Shown: positions 28,841-37,447, counted from the stretch's first letter. The stretch is 47,914 nucleotides of DNA from Candidatus Doudnabacteria bacterium (GCA_023246005.1 JAHFJG010000009.1:1-47914); one strand, 5' to 3'. The notes: generated by a model not told the origin, from the letters alone. Numbers and translations: made by a program.

Positions 28841-29509
28841 TTAAGCTTTAGCAGAATAGTAACCGGCTATCGCTTTTAGGCTCATTAAAACCCGTTCCTT
28901 AATTCTGGTATCGCTGACATATAAATTACACGTCCCATGTCCGAAGCTTTTATAAGTTAAGTCGGTTCTATTGCTCGATTTAAAATAAGACTTGCCGAAG
29001 CTCTTCAAAGCCAAATTTATCTGAGAACTCCAAAAGTTAATTTCGGATTTTTCATGCAAATCTTTATATAGATGTAATCGAGCATTAACTTTCTTCTTAG
29101 GGATTCCTAGAGCGTGAGTAAACCAATATAAGGCAAATTTAATCAATTTCGGATCGGAATTACTGACAGATAAAGCTCCTGGCAAATTTTTACTCCCTTC
29201 TCCCCAATAAAGAGCAACGCCCGCAATTAATAACTCTCGTTTTGAAAGAGGAAATATTTCGTCCTTGGCTTTAATATACTCCTGATCAAGTCTGCTTTGT
29301 TTCTTCAACTGCATTGTCTGCCTGAATCTTTCTATACGAATTTCACTAAAATCCCTTAAAAGTCTCATCTGTTTTTTACTCAATGGATATGGTCGCAACC
29401 AAAGACTCAAGGTGCTTTTGCTTACACTCAAAAGGCCTTTAATTTCAGAGTAGCTTTTGCCTTGTTTTCTTAATTTTAAGGCTTGTTCACGAATCTCTAT
29501 CTTTGACAT
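28841..29509 (-). CDS. HTH protein with LAGLIDADG-like C-terminal region
   Basis: 222 aa. An N-terminal helix-turn-helix (EIREQALKLRKQGKSYSEIKGLLSVSKSTLSLWL) is followed by ALYWGEGSKN...LSVSNSDPKLIKFALYWF and RLHLYKDLHEK. This order resembles LAGLIDADG-fold proteins that carry a WGEG motif, found in phages and Patescibacteria. DNA binding is likely; nuclease activity cannot be judged. It lies 24 bp downstream of tRNA-Ile on the same strand, a place where mobile or intron-related genes often sit. Confidence 0.7.
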   Translation of the reverse strand: MSKIEIREQALKLRKQGKSYSEIKGLLSVSKSTLSLWLRPYPLSKKQMRLLRDFSEIRIERFRQTMQLKKQSRLDQEYIKAKDEIFPLSKRELLIAGVALYWGEGSKNLPGALSVSNSDPKLIKFALYWFTHALGIPKKKVNARLHLYKDLHEKSEINFWSSQINLALKSFGKSYFKSSNRTDLTYKSFGHGTCNLYVSDTRIKERVLMSLKAIAGYYSAKA

Positions 29510-29582
29510 AAAAAAACGAACCTTTAAAATGATATCTAGTAACTCTAGATCAATAATATAAAGATTCTATTCATACTGTCAA

Positions 29583-30332
29583 CTACTTTTTCAATAGTGG
29601 CAACGCTGCCCCGATTATTCCGGCATATTTCAGTTTAGAAATCTTAACTGGAGTTTTATTTATGTAATTACCAACATTTTTTGTCAATTGATTCGCTAAT
29701 TTCTCCATGCCTGAAAGTTTGGACCACGCGCCGCCCAAAATAATAATGTCGGGATTAAAACTTAACACGATCATATCCAGAAGAGTTTTTAAATATTTAT
29801 TCGTATTGGCGGCCTGTTTAAAAGTCCCGGTCGAATGTCTGTGATCGCGGAACATCTTACTGTCCAACAAAACAGTATGTTCATATTCTCCCGCAATTCC
29901 GTCTTTGCCAAAATAAATTTTTTTATCCATTATGATTCCAACACCAATGCCTGTGCCTAAAATTACTCCGGCAACGGTTTTGTATGCTCTACCCACTCCG
30001 ATTGAGGCTTCGGCCAAAGCAAATGCTTTGGCATCGTTTAAAATATTTACTGGCACCTTAAATTTATCTTCTAATATCTTCTTAAAATTTATGGATTTAA
30101 AATTATTCACATTAGGAAGTCTGGTTATCATGCCATTGGCCAAAACTTGCCCTGGCATCCCTAAACCAATGGCCGAAAAACTCTCATAAGATCTAATTAA
30201 ATTGACCAATTGCTTGACCAAATCAGTTTGAGAGGTTGATAAAACAGCAAGTTTGGTTACTCTAAATGACTTATCTATCAATCCTGCCGCGATTTTGGTC
30301 CCGCCCACATCAATCCCCAAGATTTGCTTCAT
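29583..30332 (-). CDS. ROK-family sugar kinase-like protein
   Basis: 249 aa, short for ROK (about 290-320). LGIDVGGTKIAAGLID is the ATP phosphate loop, NDAKAFALAEASIGVG the catalytic Asp region, and GVILGTGIGVGII the second phosphate loop. The zinc site CxCGxxGCxE and the segment after it are missing, replaced by EYEHTVLL...RHSTGTFKQA. Glucokinase or N-acetylhexosamine kinase activity is possible but unproven. It overlaps the lspA end by 23 bp. Confidence 0.85.
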   Translation of the reverse strand: MKQILGIDVGGTKIAAGLIDKSFRVTKLAVLSTSQTDLVKQLVNLIRSYESFSAIGLGMPGQVLANGMITRLPNVNNFKSINFKKILEDKFKVPVNILNDAKAFALAEASIGVGRAYKTVAGVILGTGIGVGIIMDKKIYFGKDGIAGEYEHTVLLDSKMFRDHRHSTGTFKQAANTNKYLKTLLDMIVLSFNPDIIILGGAWSKLSGMEKLANQLTKNVGNYINKTPVKISKLKYAGIIGAALPLLKK

Positions 30333-30747
30333 ACTTTTGTGAAAAAATAATCATTATTAAACCTATGATAATCATGACATCAGCGAGATTAAAAGTAAAC
30401 CCTAATCCTAGATCCAAAAAATCACGGACATACCCTAAATACAACCGATCGATAATATTTGAAATAGCGCCGGCTAAAATTAAAACAACCATGATCTTGC
30501 CGGTCCAAGATAAATCTTTCCGATGAGAAAAATAATAATAAATAAAAAATATTAATGCAGTCGCGATGATAATTAAATTTGCCGGTAATCCGAAATTGAA
30601 TGAAAATCCCAAACCGAAATTTCTGACCAGATGAATATGAATTAAACCAATAAAAAAATCACGAGGGCTAAAAATCAGCTTCGTGATTTGATCTAGAACC
30701 ACAAGAACAGAAATCAGATAACAGTTAACACAAATTTTTTGTTCCAT
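30310..30747 (-). CDS. lspA: Lipoprotein signal peptidase
   Basis: Aspartyl peptidase that cuts prolipoproteins; 145 aa, four membrane helices. The catalytic pair is in GAISNIIDRLYLGYVRDFLD and FNLADVMIIIG. The open frame goes to 30789, but I start at MEQKICVNCYLI (30747): the 14 codons before it come from a heptamer repeat. Even the chosen N-terminus overlaps that repeat (KICVNCYLIS). Substrate lipoproteins are not obvious in this window. Confidence 0.92.
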   Translation of the reverse strand: MEQKICVNCYLISVLVVLDQITKLIFSPRDFFIGLIHIHLVRNFGLGFSFNFGLPANLIIIATALIFFIYYYFSHRKDLSWTGKIMVVLILAGAISNIIDRLYLGYVRDFLDLGLGFTFNLADVMIIIGLIMIIFSQKYEANLGD

Positions 30748-30768
30748 GTTATCTGTTAACTGATCTAT
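30722..30768. repeat. R5 heptamer repeats, inverted, at the lspA start
   Basis: CAGTTAA/CAGATAA units on both sides of the ATG form an inverted pair and are partly coding. Confidence 0.6.
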
Positions 30769-31121
30769 GACTTTGCGTGCTTGATACATGCTTCCGCCGC
30801 AGGTTCTGCTCGAAGTCTGGCTTCCTCAATTTCCTCTCCGCCAATTAGACACTTGCCATAGGTGCTGTCTTCAATTCTTTTTAAAGCCGCTTCAACTTTA
30901 GTCAGACGCATTTCTAGATCTTCTATTACAGAAAGATCATTGCCGAACTGTTCCGACTCAAAAGCATTTTCGCCTTCTTCAGATCCGACTTCGTCAAATT
31001 TTGGTTTGTGTCCGCCCGGGATTTCGGAATCAAGATTTGTATCACGCTTAAGAATCGAATTGAGTTTTTTCTGTTCAGCCACAAGCTTGGTCTTGTTTTC
31101 TTCGATGAGTTGTTTATTCAT
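30765..31121 (-). CDS. TraR/DksA-family protein with degenerate zinc finger
   Basis: 118 aa. A coiled-coil N-terminus carries the acidic middle (DEVGSEEGENAFESEQFGND), followed by the DksA C-terminal motif YGKCLIGGEEIEEARLRAEP and AEACIKH. In DksA the finger is CxxC-(17)-CxxC; here it is CxxG and CxxH, so only two Cys remain. Members bind the RNA polymerase secondary channel. Its ATG overlaps the end of an R3 inverted repeat (GGGATGAAT). Confidence 0.85.
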   Translation of the reverse strand: MNKQLIEENKTKLVAEQKKLNSILKRDTNLDSEIPGGHKPKFDEVGSEEGENAFESEQFGNDLSVIEDLEMRLTKVEAALKRIEDSTYGKCLIGGEEIEEARLRAEPAAEACIKHAKS

Positions 31122-31224
31122 CCCGTTAGAAATTGTGCTTAGTTAATAATAAATATTAATTGCAATTTGTCCCGCAGAATCTTATTTTAAAGATAATTAT
31201 GCTACTCAATATTTCTAACGGGAT
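31120..31224. repeat. R3 inverted-repeat element, copy a (traR leader)
   Basis: Ends ATCCCGTTAGAAATT (31120-31134) and ATTTCTAACGGGAT (31211-31224). Shares CTTATTTT-AAGATAA and the end sequence with copy b (31716-31815). Confidence 0.75.
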
Positions 31225-31256
31225 TCATAGATCAAGTATACACGAATTTGGATAAC

Positions 31257-31283
31257 AAAAAAAGCCTCATTCTTTCTGGGCTC
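31257..31283 (-). terminator. Terminator of the non-coding transcript
   Basis: AGCCCAGAAAGAATGAGGCT hairpin followed by TTTTTTT on the minus strand. Confidence 0.7.
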
Positions 31284-31715
31284 TGTCTCGCGTAGCGAGA
31301 TCCCGCTCCGCGGGATAATCAACAACTTTTAAGTTAGTGGTTACAGAGCGGATCATACCGCCCGCAAATATTATATATGTGGCGAGATCCGCCCTGTGGG
31401 CGGCCTCTACTGAAGCTCATCTCCGCTCGCACGCTTGCGCGTAAAGCAGAGGTCAACATTCGTATGTAGAAACCGAAAAGGAACAACTTATATATCTAAC
31501 CAATCTATAAGAGAAGTTCTTCACTGTTCTTGTGGTGCGAACACCATAACAATTTTTGTTTTATGTTTGTTTTATTTTTATACAAACGATTTTTATTTTT
31601 GTTTTACAAGCAGCTGGGTTAGAACAGCTATGACGAATAGTGGAGAACGTCAAAGTCTCAAATTTTAAGGCCTTGGCTTTCTCCGCTTTTCGAAAATATT
31701 CAATTTTCAAGGTTC

Positions 31716-31815
31716 ATCCCGTTTAGAAATTACATTTCTGTTTTCTAAATCAATTAATCTATCCAAATTGGCTTATTTTGAAGATAAACTGAGTTACTAA
31801 AATTTCTAACGGGAT
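31716..31815. repeat. R3 inverted-repeat element, copy b
   Basis: Ends ATCCCGTTTAGAAATT (31716-31731) and AATTTCTAACGGGAT (31801-31815). It forms the 5' end of the candidate non-coding RNA. Confidence 0.75.
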
Positions 31816-31826
31816 TCAATATGACT

Positions 31827-31855
31827 ATTCTAGCAGATTTTTTAAGCCTTGTCAA
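31827..31855 (-). promoter_or_regulatory. Consensus promoter of the non-coding transcript
   Basis: On the minus strand TTGACA (31850-31855), 17 bp, TAGAAT (31827-31832). Confidence 0.8.
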
Positions 31856-31968
31856 TAATTTGTACTGCAAACTTAAAAAATTGCGAATTTATTAAGCATT
31901 TTTGAATTTTAAAACCGGCTTCAGATGATTTATACACATCTAAAACCGACAAAAACTAAAAAATTTAT

Positions 31969-32997
31969 TTATTCAGCCACAACCAAGGCCAGATCAGACT
32001 CTTTAGCTTTGCTCAGAGTGGATTTTTCTATGTCAGAAGCAATTTTTGGGTTGTCCTTAAGGAAAATTTTGGCATTTTCCCGGCCGACCCCTAGTTTCAC
32101 ATCCCCAAAACTATAAGTATTCCCTGATTTGATTATAAGACCATATTTAACTGCAGTATCAAGTAAATCTCCAGTATAGGAAATGCCGCCTTCACTGAAC
32201 ATAATATCGAATTCAGTAGTCTTAAATGGCGGGGCAACTTTATTTTTAACAATTTTAGCCTTTACTCGATTACCGACAATGGCCTCACCTTGCTTAATCT
32301 GGGCCAGCTTGCGCACTTCAATCCGAACTGATGAATAAAACTTGAGAGCCTGGCCGCCGGTCGTAGTTTCGGGATTTCCAAACATAACGCCAATCTTCAT
32401 CCGAATCTGATTTATAAAAATTACTGTTGATTTAGATTTAGAAATGATTGCCGTTAGTTTGCGCAAAGCCTGGCTCATGAGTCTGGCATGCAAACCCATA
32501 TGTGAATCGCCCATGTCGCCTTCGATCTCAGCGCGCGGAGTGAGGGCTGCTACAGAATCAACTACAATAATGTCAACGCTATTGGACCGTACTAAAGCCT
32601 CGACAATATCCAATGCTTGCTCACCATTATCCGGCTGTGAAATTAAAAGTTTATCAATCTTAACTCCAATAGCTTTTGCTCGATCTGGATCTAAAGCATG
32701 CTCCGCATCCACGAATGCTGCCACCCCACCATCCTTCTGAACCTCTGCCACAATGTGTTCGGCCAAAGTAGTTTTGCCGGATCCTTCGGGTCCATAAATT
32801 TCAATGATGCGGCCAACCGGTATTCCTCCAGCCCCCAATGCAATGTCAAGGGATAAACAACCAGTCGGAATAACTTTAACATTCATGGCCTTGGCTTTTT
32901 GCAATGTCATGATTGAGCCCTCGCCAAACTTCTCACGAATTGATGTGAGTGTTTCTTCCAAACTGCCGCCCATACTTTTCGGATTACTTTTTGACAT
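31969..32997 (-). CDS. recA: RecA recombinase
   Basis: 342 aa, full length. Walker [10 protein letters not shown] (near residue 68), Walker [14 protein letters not shown]1/L2 region with [16 protein letters not shown] and [22 protein letters not shown], all canonical. It catalyses strand exchange and promotes LexA self-cleavage; lexA is 5 kb away. AGGTAAG lies upstream of the ATG. A small inverted repeat GTCTAT-N5-ATAGAC (33016-33032) in the leader could be an operator or attenuator. No clear LexA box is seen here. Confidence 0.97.
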   Translation of the reverse strand: MSKSNPKSMGGSLEETLTSIREKFGEGSIMTLQKAKAMNVKVIPTGCLSLDIALGAGGIPVGRIIEIYGPEGSGKTTLAEHIVAEVQKDGGVAAFVDAEHALDPDRAKAIGVKIDKLLISQPDNGEQALDIVEALVRSNSVDIIVVDSVAALTPRAEIEGDMGDSHMGLHARLMSQALRKLTAIISKSKSTVIFINQIRMKIGVMFGNPETTTGGQALKFYSSVRIEVRKLAQIKQGEAIVGNRVKAKIVKNKVAPPFKTTEFDIMFSEGGISYTGDLLDTAVKYGLIIKSGNTYSFGDVKLGVGRENAKIFLKDNPKIASDIEKSTLSKAKESDLALVVAE

Positions 32998-33015
32998 ATA
33001 TTTTCTTACCTGACT

Positions 33016-33032
33016 GTCTATAATTAATAGAC
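33016..33032. promoter_or_regulatory. Inverted repeat in the recA leader
   Basis: GTCTATAATTAATAGAC, 6-bp arms, 19 bp before the recA ATG. Confidence 0.35.
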
Positions 33033-33043
33033 TTAATTATAAA

Positions 33044-33967
33044 TCAAAGAGATGAAAATTGCACGTTGCGAATGACTTCTCCTTCGCGACCGAGTTTTCC
33101 TAAATCTTTACCATTATAAACTACTGTGGTAGAACCTGCATCAGCTGAAGTTAAAATAATTTCATGTTTTGCAGAAATAACTTTGGATGATCCGGCCAGC
33201 ATAGTGCCTCGTTGAATTACAATTCCGTCTGCCTCCAAATATACCCACGCACTGTTAGGCCCGATTTGGACTGTTAAATTTACAGCTTGCGGGAGCACCA
33301 CGGCTGTTTGCTTGGGCTGACTGGTGATCTGCCTTGTAATTTTACTGATTTTATTAAACTTGTTTTTCTCCGTAATCTCAACAATATTAATACCAGGGCT
33401 AAGCAGCAGATTTTCTGTAAATTCGCCGATAGGATCAGTTAATACTGGCTGATTATTGATAAATACTTCAGCTCCTGCTTCGGCTTTGCCTGAAACTACA
33501 ACACTATTATCTGTCACAATTAAGTCAGAAGCAGGATCAATAACTGCCAAATAAGGTGGCGCTAGCACGGAACGAATTTCACTGACCACATAGCCAAACG
33601 CAACTAAAGCGACGAGCAAACTCGAGCCAATCACAACTGTTTTTGGGGTAAATGAAAACTTAGATCTCTTAATTCGGCCAGCAGGTTTATCTATTTCAAA
33701 TCCTCGCTCCTTTTCGTATTGATCGATCAATATTTGTTCTTTGATTCGATAGAAAGAAGCTAAACTTTTTAAGAAGCCCCTGATATAAACTTCAGATGGC
33801 AATTCATGGTAATTTCCAGCTTCCAACTGCTCAATGTAAAGAGCTTTGATCTGTGTGAGTAAACTGACTGTTTTAATATCCAAATTAAATTGGTTGCGTA
33901 TTGAAGATAAATACTCACCCAAGGTATCTATCTTCACCGTTTTAGTTTTGAAAAGCGCTTGGGACAT
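33044..33967 (-). CDS. RodZ-like protein (cytoplasmic HTH, one membrane helix, Ig-like exterior)
   Basis: 307 aa. The N-terminal helix-turn-helix (about 12-80, TLGEYLSSIRNQFNLDIKTVSLLTQI... and ELPSEVYIRGFLKSLA) matches RodZ. A basic stretch and membrane helix (about 113-132) follow, then an Ig-like segment (about 145-210, VVVSGKAEAGAEVFINNQ) and a C-terminal domain of the DUF4115 type. RodZ links MreB to the cell wall machinery. No mreB is in the window. It meets the RhuM-Fic gene at a 1-bp stop-start overlap. Confidence 0.82.
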   Translation of the reverse strand: MSQALFKTKTVKIDTLGEYLSSIRNQFNLDIKTVSLLTQIKALYIEQLEAGNYHELPSEVYIRGFLKSLASFYRIKEQILIDQYEKERGFEIDKPAGRIKRSKFSFTPKTVVIGSSLLVALVAFGYVVSEIRSVLAPPYLAVIDPASDLIVTDNSVVVSGKAEAGAEVFINNQPVLTDPIGEFTENLLLSPGINIVEITEKNKFNKISKITRQITSQPKQTAVVLPQAVNLTVQIGPNSAWVYLEADGIVIQRGTMLAGSSKVISAKHEIILTSADAGSTTVVYNGKDLGKLGREGEVIRNVQFSSL

Positions 33968-34977
33968 TATTTTTTATTAATCAAATTTACAATTAATTTT
34001 ACCATCACATTTTTCTGCGAAGGTTTAGATTCGGCCACAAGCAAAGTCAAAGCTGTCAATGCCGCGTCATTGATTTTTCTCTCGCCTCTTTTGTTGAGCA
34101 AATAATTATTTTGGATCAGAAACAAAATAAATAATAATGCGCCGATCCGTTTGTTACCATCCACAAACGGATGATCTTTCACGGCAAAATATAAAAGATG
34201 CGCGGCTTTTTCATCCAAGCTAGGATAAACATCTTTGCCCCCATAAGTCTGCCTCGTGCTGGCCAACACTGAAGATAATTTATTGTTAACTTCTGATCCA
34301 AACAAATTAGAAGCCTCTTTGTCTTTAATCAATCGCGTCTTAAATCGTTCAATGGCTTTTTTTATTTCTTCATAATCTAAGTGCAGTGCTGATTTGTGAT
34401 TGACTTGATCCAAAGTCAGATTGCCAGAATCAAATTGATTCAAAGTAATCCAAGTATTGGTATAGTCAGTAATAATATGCAGTAATTCTTTTTCATAACC
34501 TTCCAAGCGTTTAGCTTCCAAAGCGTGCTGCATCAACCCCACGGCTTGTTGCAATTCTTTGAGTTTCAATTCCTGATTTTCTTTTAATCGTTTCTCATTG
34601 ACCAAATAGCCTTTAAGCAAATAGTCGCGCAAATGCTTCGTGGCCCAAATGCGGAATTGAGTGCCACGCTTGGAATTAACCCGATAGCCCACTGAGATAA
34701 TCATGTCGAGGTTATAAAAAGTAATATCTCTTTTAACCTGTTTTTCGCCTTCGGTTTGAACTACCGTAAATTTTGCGGTAGTTTGATTTTGGCTAAGCTC
34801 TGCGGTTTTATAGACGTTTTTGATGTGTTTTCCAATAGTATCAGAATCCCTGCCAAATAATTCAGCCATTTGGGCTTGGTTAAGCCAAACGGTATCGTCC
34901 ACCAAGTTTACTTGGATTTCTGGAGTATTGTCGTCCTTATAGATAACTATTTCCCCTTTGTTTTCTTGATTTTCCAT
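33967..34977 (-). CDS. RhuM-family N-domain fused to Fic/DOC domain
   Basis: 336 aa. The N-terminal half (QAQMAELFGRDSDTIGKHIKN ... GYRVNSKRGTQFRIWATKHL) is the RhuM/KilA-N-like DNA-associated domain. The C-terminal half carries the Fic/DOC motif HPFVDGNKRIGALLF, typical of AMP- or phosphate-transfer to target proteins. The fusion is a known family, probably toxin-like. The start at 34977 is chosen since the longer frame to 35013 crosses a hairpin. It borders a cluster of toxin-antitoxin genes. Confidence 0.88.
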   Translation of the reverse strand: MENQENKGEIVIYKDDNTPEIQVNLVDDTVWLNQAQMAELFGRDSDTIGKHIKNVYKTAELSQNQTTAKFTVVQTEGEKQVKRDITFYNLDMIISVGYRVNSKRGTQFRIWATKHLRDYLLKGYLVNEKRLKENQELKLKELQQAVGLMQHALEAKRLEGYEKELLHIITDYTNTWITLNQFDSGNLTLDQVNHKSALHLDYEEIKKAIERFKTRLIKDKEASNLFGSEVNNKLSSVLASTRQTYGGKDVYPSLDEKAAHLLYFAVKDHPFVDGNKRIGALLFILFLIQNNYLLNKRGERKINDAALTALTLLVAESKPSQKNVMVKLIVNLINKK

Positions 34978-34982
34978 AGATT

Positions 34983-35013
34983 TTGAGTTACCCGGAATTT
35001 CTAGGTAACTCAA
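34983..35013. repeat. Hairpin before RhuM-Fic
   Basis: TTGAGTTACC pairs perfectly with GGTAACTCAA (10-bp arms, 11-nt loop). Confidence 0.6.
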
Positions 35014-35031
35014 TTAGTCCCTAAATAATAC

Positions 35032-35075
35032 CCCGCCTCGACTCGCCCGTCTAGCTTATCATCGAGGCGAGGCAG
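35032..35075. repeat. R4-type GC-rich inverted repeat
   Basis: CCGCCTCGA and TCGAGGCGAGG arms about 20 bp apart in an intergenic region. Confidence 0.5.
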
Positions 35076-35084
35076 GCATAAAAC

Positions 35085-35110
35085 ACAAAAACGGCTCTTT
35101 CGAAGCCGCC
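35085..35110 (-). terminator. Terminator of the helicase gene
   Basis: CGGCT-TCGAAAG-AGCCG with TTTTTGT on the minus strand. Closely similar terminators and flanks recur at 38185-38210. Confidence 0.75.
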
Positions 35111-35154
35111 TTCAAAACAATCTTAAACCTAAGCTTAAAAATTGTCAAATTTAT

Positions 35155-36708
35155 CTACATTTTTATCAAGCCAAGTTTAACTAAGCGGGATCTAATAGCT
35201 CCTGGTTTTCTTCCAAATATATCAGCTAAATGTGTAGTTGATAAATTCTGACTAAACAACTCTCGCAATTTCTTATCTTGATCTTGATCCCAAGGCCTGT
35301 AGGCATTCGGGTGTATTTCTCTGATTTTTTCAAAAGTTTTTTTATCTATTTTGTTCTCAACTACACCTTGAACATTAAGCTTACCACCGCAACTTAGAAT
35401 AAAATTTTTCTGAATCTTTTGACATTCTTCGTTCGAAAGTTTGATCAAAGCCGCTTCAGTGAAGCTAGAATTTTCTCGAAAGATTTGATCTTGTTGTAAA
35501 ATTTCCGGATGAACCTGAAATGTCCGAGCGTTCCACCCAAACAAATGCAAGCCAGTTAGTCTACGGACACGCGAGAGCGCTACGTATCCTTGGCCGAATT
35601 CGAAAACATCCGATAAATCCATGGCCGCGGCATCCATGCTCATGCCCTGTGATTTGTGAACCGTAATGGCCCAAGCCAACCGCAATGGAAGCTGGGTGAT
35701 ACGGGCCCTGACGCTACCACCTTCTTCCGTTGTCCACTCCATAGGACCAACTTCCACTCTTCTGCCATTTCGGATTTTGACCACGGGATAGCCGCTGTCA
35801 TTATTAAATTTTTCCACAATCCCGAGTGTGCCGTTGACAAATCCTTCTTTGGGATTATTTTTCGTAAACATGACAACTGCGCCGACCTTTAACAATAATT
35901 TTTCCGGCGACAAACAGCCTTTTTTCAAGGCCTCAACCAAGGCTTTGCGGCCACGCGTGGACATTTGATAATCTTTCGACTGCCCCGATAAACGAGCCAG
36001 CATTTGGTCATTAACTCGATCAACTTCGGCGTTATGAGTAAAAAATCGCGGGATAGAATCGTCTACGTCGGCTCTGTTTGTTTTTCGATTTTTGATGTGA
36101 ACAAAGTGTTCTTCCCCAAAACTATTGCTTCGTATAGCTGAAAGTACTTTCAAAAAATCCGCATCGTCTTGGCGGTATTGTTCTGTCAGATAACAAACGA
36201 CTGCTTTAGACGACTCCCAAGCCACAGAATTATATGCAAACAAACCTAAAGATTGTTCCTGGGATTTGACAACAATAGGCGGCAACTGAAAAAAATCACC
36301 AACCAAAATCACCTGCAAGCCGCCAAAAGGTCTGGATTTATCTTTAACTTCTCGACAAACCGCCTCCACCATAGAAAGTGTTGAACCTGCAAGCATGGAA
36401 ATTTCATCAATCAAAAGCACAGAGGTACGTTCGATTCTTCTCACAATCCGTTCTGTAGACGAAATTCTATCCAAATCATATTTATCTAATCTCTCTTTGA
36501 TCCCGATCCCGCTCCAAGAATGAATGGTCATGCCGCCAATATGCGTGGCTGCAATGCCAGTGGAGGCTGTGATTGCCGGTTCAATACCGTGGCTGCGCAA
36601 GTATGCGATGTACTGATTGATCAGATAAGTTTTGCCAGCTCCCGGCTCGCCAGTTAAGAACACATTGGCGCCGGTTTTGAGAATTTCTAAGGCTTGAGTT
36701 TGGGTCAT
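35155..36708 (-). CDS. PIF1/RecD2-like superfamily 1 helicase with C-terminal HTH-like region
   Basis: 517 aa. Walker A GEPGAGKTYL (near residue 17), TASTGIAATHIGG (motif Ia), LLIDEISML (II), LVGDFFQLPP (III), ...VHKSQGMSMDAA (V) and YVALSRVRRL (VI): the PIF1 set. The C-terminal part ends with a helix-turn-helix-like segment (LFSQNLSTTHLADIFGRKPGAIRSRL). It starts at 36708, 8 bp after the adjoining antitoxin stop; the longer frame to 36771 would overlap it. PIF1-like helicases resolve DNA structures and are widespread in mobile regions. Confidence 0.92.
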   Translation of the reverse strand: MTQTQALEILKTGANVFLTGEPGAGKTYLINQYIAYLRSHGIEPAITASTGIAATHIGGMTIHSWSGIGIKERLDKYDLDRISSTERIVRRIERTSVLLIDEISMLAGSTLSMVEAVCREVKDKSRPFGGLQVILVGDFFQLPPIVVKSQEQSLGLFAYNSVAWESSKAVVCYLTEQYRQDDADFLKVLSAIRSNSFGEEHFVHIKNRKTNRADVDDSIPRFFTHNAEVDRVNDQMLARLSGQSKDYQMSTRGRKALVEALKKGCLSPEKLLLKVGAVVMFTKNNPKEGFVNGTLGIVEKFNNDSGYPVVKIRNGRRVEVGPMEWTTEEGGSVRARITQLPLRLAWAITVHKSQGMSMDAAAMDLSDVFEFGQGYVALSRVRRLTGLHLFGWNARTFQVHPEILQQDQIFRENSSFTEAALIKLSNEECQKIQKNFILSCGGKLNVQGVVENKIDKKTFEKIREIHPNAYRPWDQDQDKKLRELFSQNLSTTHLADIFGRKPGAIRSRLVKLGLIKM

Positions 36709-36715
36709 AAAAAAA

Positions 36716-37009
36716 TTAATGAGAAGATTTATCAATCGAAACTCGAAGTCTCGTATTGAGGCCAATAGCAACCCGATTAAGAAATTTCAGTGTCGGATTA
36801 TACGTGCCTTGTTCCAATCGAGAAATAACTGGTTGCTTGGTTCCGATTTTTTTGGCTAATTGCGTTTGGGTCAATCCCTGCTCTAATCTTTTTCTAATTA
36901 ACATTTCTACCAAAGCAAATTCTGGACCCAATTCATCATAGGCTTTCTTAAATGCCCCGTCTTTGAGCATTTCCTTTTTGAAACTTCTGTAATTTCTATA
37001 ACTTTGCAT
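36716..37009 (-). CDS. XRE/HigA-type antitoxin 1
   Basis: 97 aa. LTQTQLAKKIGTKQPVISRLEQGTYNPTLKFL is a canonical HTH_3 motif. It is encoded just downstream of a RelE-type toxin, in the toxin-first order of HigBA. A 16-bp palindrome (37021-37036) sits between the genes and is a likely operator or promoter element. Confidence 0.85.
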   Translation of the reverse strand: MQSYRNYRSFKKEMLKDGAFKKAYDELGPEFALVEMLIRKRLEQGLTQTQLAKKIGTKQPVISRLEQGTYNPTLKFLNRVAIGLNTRLRVSIDKSSH

Positions 37010-37020
37010 ATATAATATAT

Positions 37021-37036
37021 ATAACTTATAAGTTAT
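37021..37036. promoter_or_regulatory. Palindromic operator candidate between HigB and HigA (module 1)
   Basis: ATAACTTATAAGTTAT, a perfect 16-bp palindrome overlapping the toxin stop. Confidence 0.5.
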
Positions 37037-37344
37037 ATTCTGTCAAGCTCTTTTATTTTACTGATTGCCTTTTCTATTTCTCTCTTCGGTGTTTGCTGGG
37101 ATTTCTTGACAAATCCGCTCAACAGATAAATTTGATTTCGATAAAAACAATAAAAAATCCTGACTTCTTGCCGGCCGCTAATTCTTAATTCAAATAGCCG
37201 ATCCAAAATCTTTTTAGAATGCGGCGTCCTTAATCTATAGCCAAATTCTTCTAAAAGCTCAAGCGTCCTAGCGACCTTAGCCCTAGTCCCTGCCTCAAGA
37301 CTCAAAATGAAAACTTCAACTTCCCTACCAATATTTATTTGCAT
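37033..37344 (-). CDS. HigB/RelE-type toxin 1
   Basis: 103 aa. The toxin fold pattern is visible: LEEFGYRLRTPHSKKILDRLFELRISGRQEVRIFYCFYRNQIYLLSGFVKKSQQTP. It resembles phage-derived Gp49/HigB toxins that cleave ribosome-bound mRNA. The gene is followed by its HTH partner at 36716-37009, with 23 bp between. Confidence 0.82.
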   Translation of the reverse strand: MQINIGREVEVFILSLEAGTRAKVARTLELLEEFGYRLRTPHSKKILDRLFELRISGRQEVRIFYCFYRNQIYLLSGFVKKSQQTPKREIEKAISKIKELDRI

Positions 37345-37365
37345 GACTTTGTTGCTAAATACAAA

Positions 37366-37408
37366 AACGGCTTATTAAAAACTCGTCAAACGAGTCTTAT
37401 AGCCGCTC
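37366..37408 (-). terminator. Terminator between the two HigBA modules
   Basis: A nested hairpin ACTCGT-CAA-ACGAGT inside CGGCT...AGCCG, with TTTTTG on the minus strand. Confidence 0.65.
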
Positions 37409-37447
37409 TTGGAGATATTATGCTCCCGCTCTAATTATTTTGTCAAA

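Larger units (their letters stand above)
31257..31820 (-). ncRNA. Candidate structured non-coding RNA, class unknown
   Basis: A consensus promoter (31827-31855) and a terminator (31257-31283) frame about 560 nt with no credible minus-strand ORF. On the minus strand several stable stems can be drawn: GGTG-TTCG-CACC (UUCG tetraloop, near 31530-31545), AACTTCTCTTATAGAT with a complementary partner about 20 nt away, CGC-GCAA-GCG, CCGCCC-ACA-GGGCGG and GATCCCGCGGAGCGGGAT. I tested by eye for tmRNA (no T arm or CCA, no ALAA tag), RNase P (no P4 consensus) and SRP RNA (no conserved loop) and found none. The 5' part is R3 copy b. Confidence 0.5.

Noticed and set aside
31435-31668. 77-aa plus-strand frame opposite the non-coding RNA
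   Set aside because: Cys/Phe-rich low-complexity product, no promoter or ribosome site, opposite a promoter-terminator unit.
31257-31820. tmRNA, RNase P RNA or SRP RNA
   Set aside because: No T arm with CCA, no tag ending in ALAA, no P4 consensus, no SRP loop motif visible on either strand.
36708-36771. Longer N-terminus of the PIF1-like helicase
   Set aside because: It overlaps the antitoxin 3' end and lacks similarity to the family; the ATG at 36708 directly precedes MTQTQALEIL.
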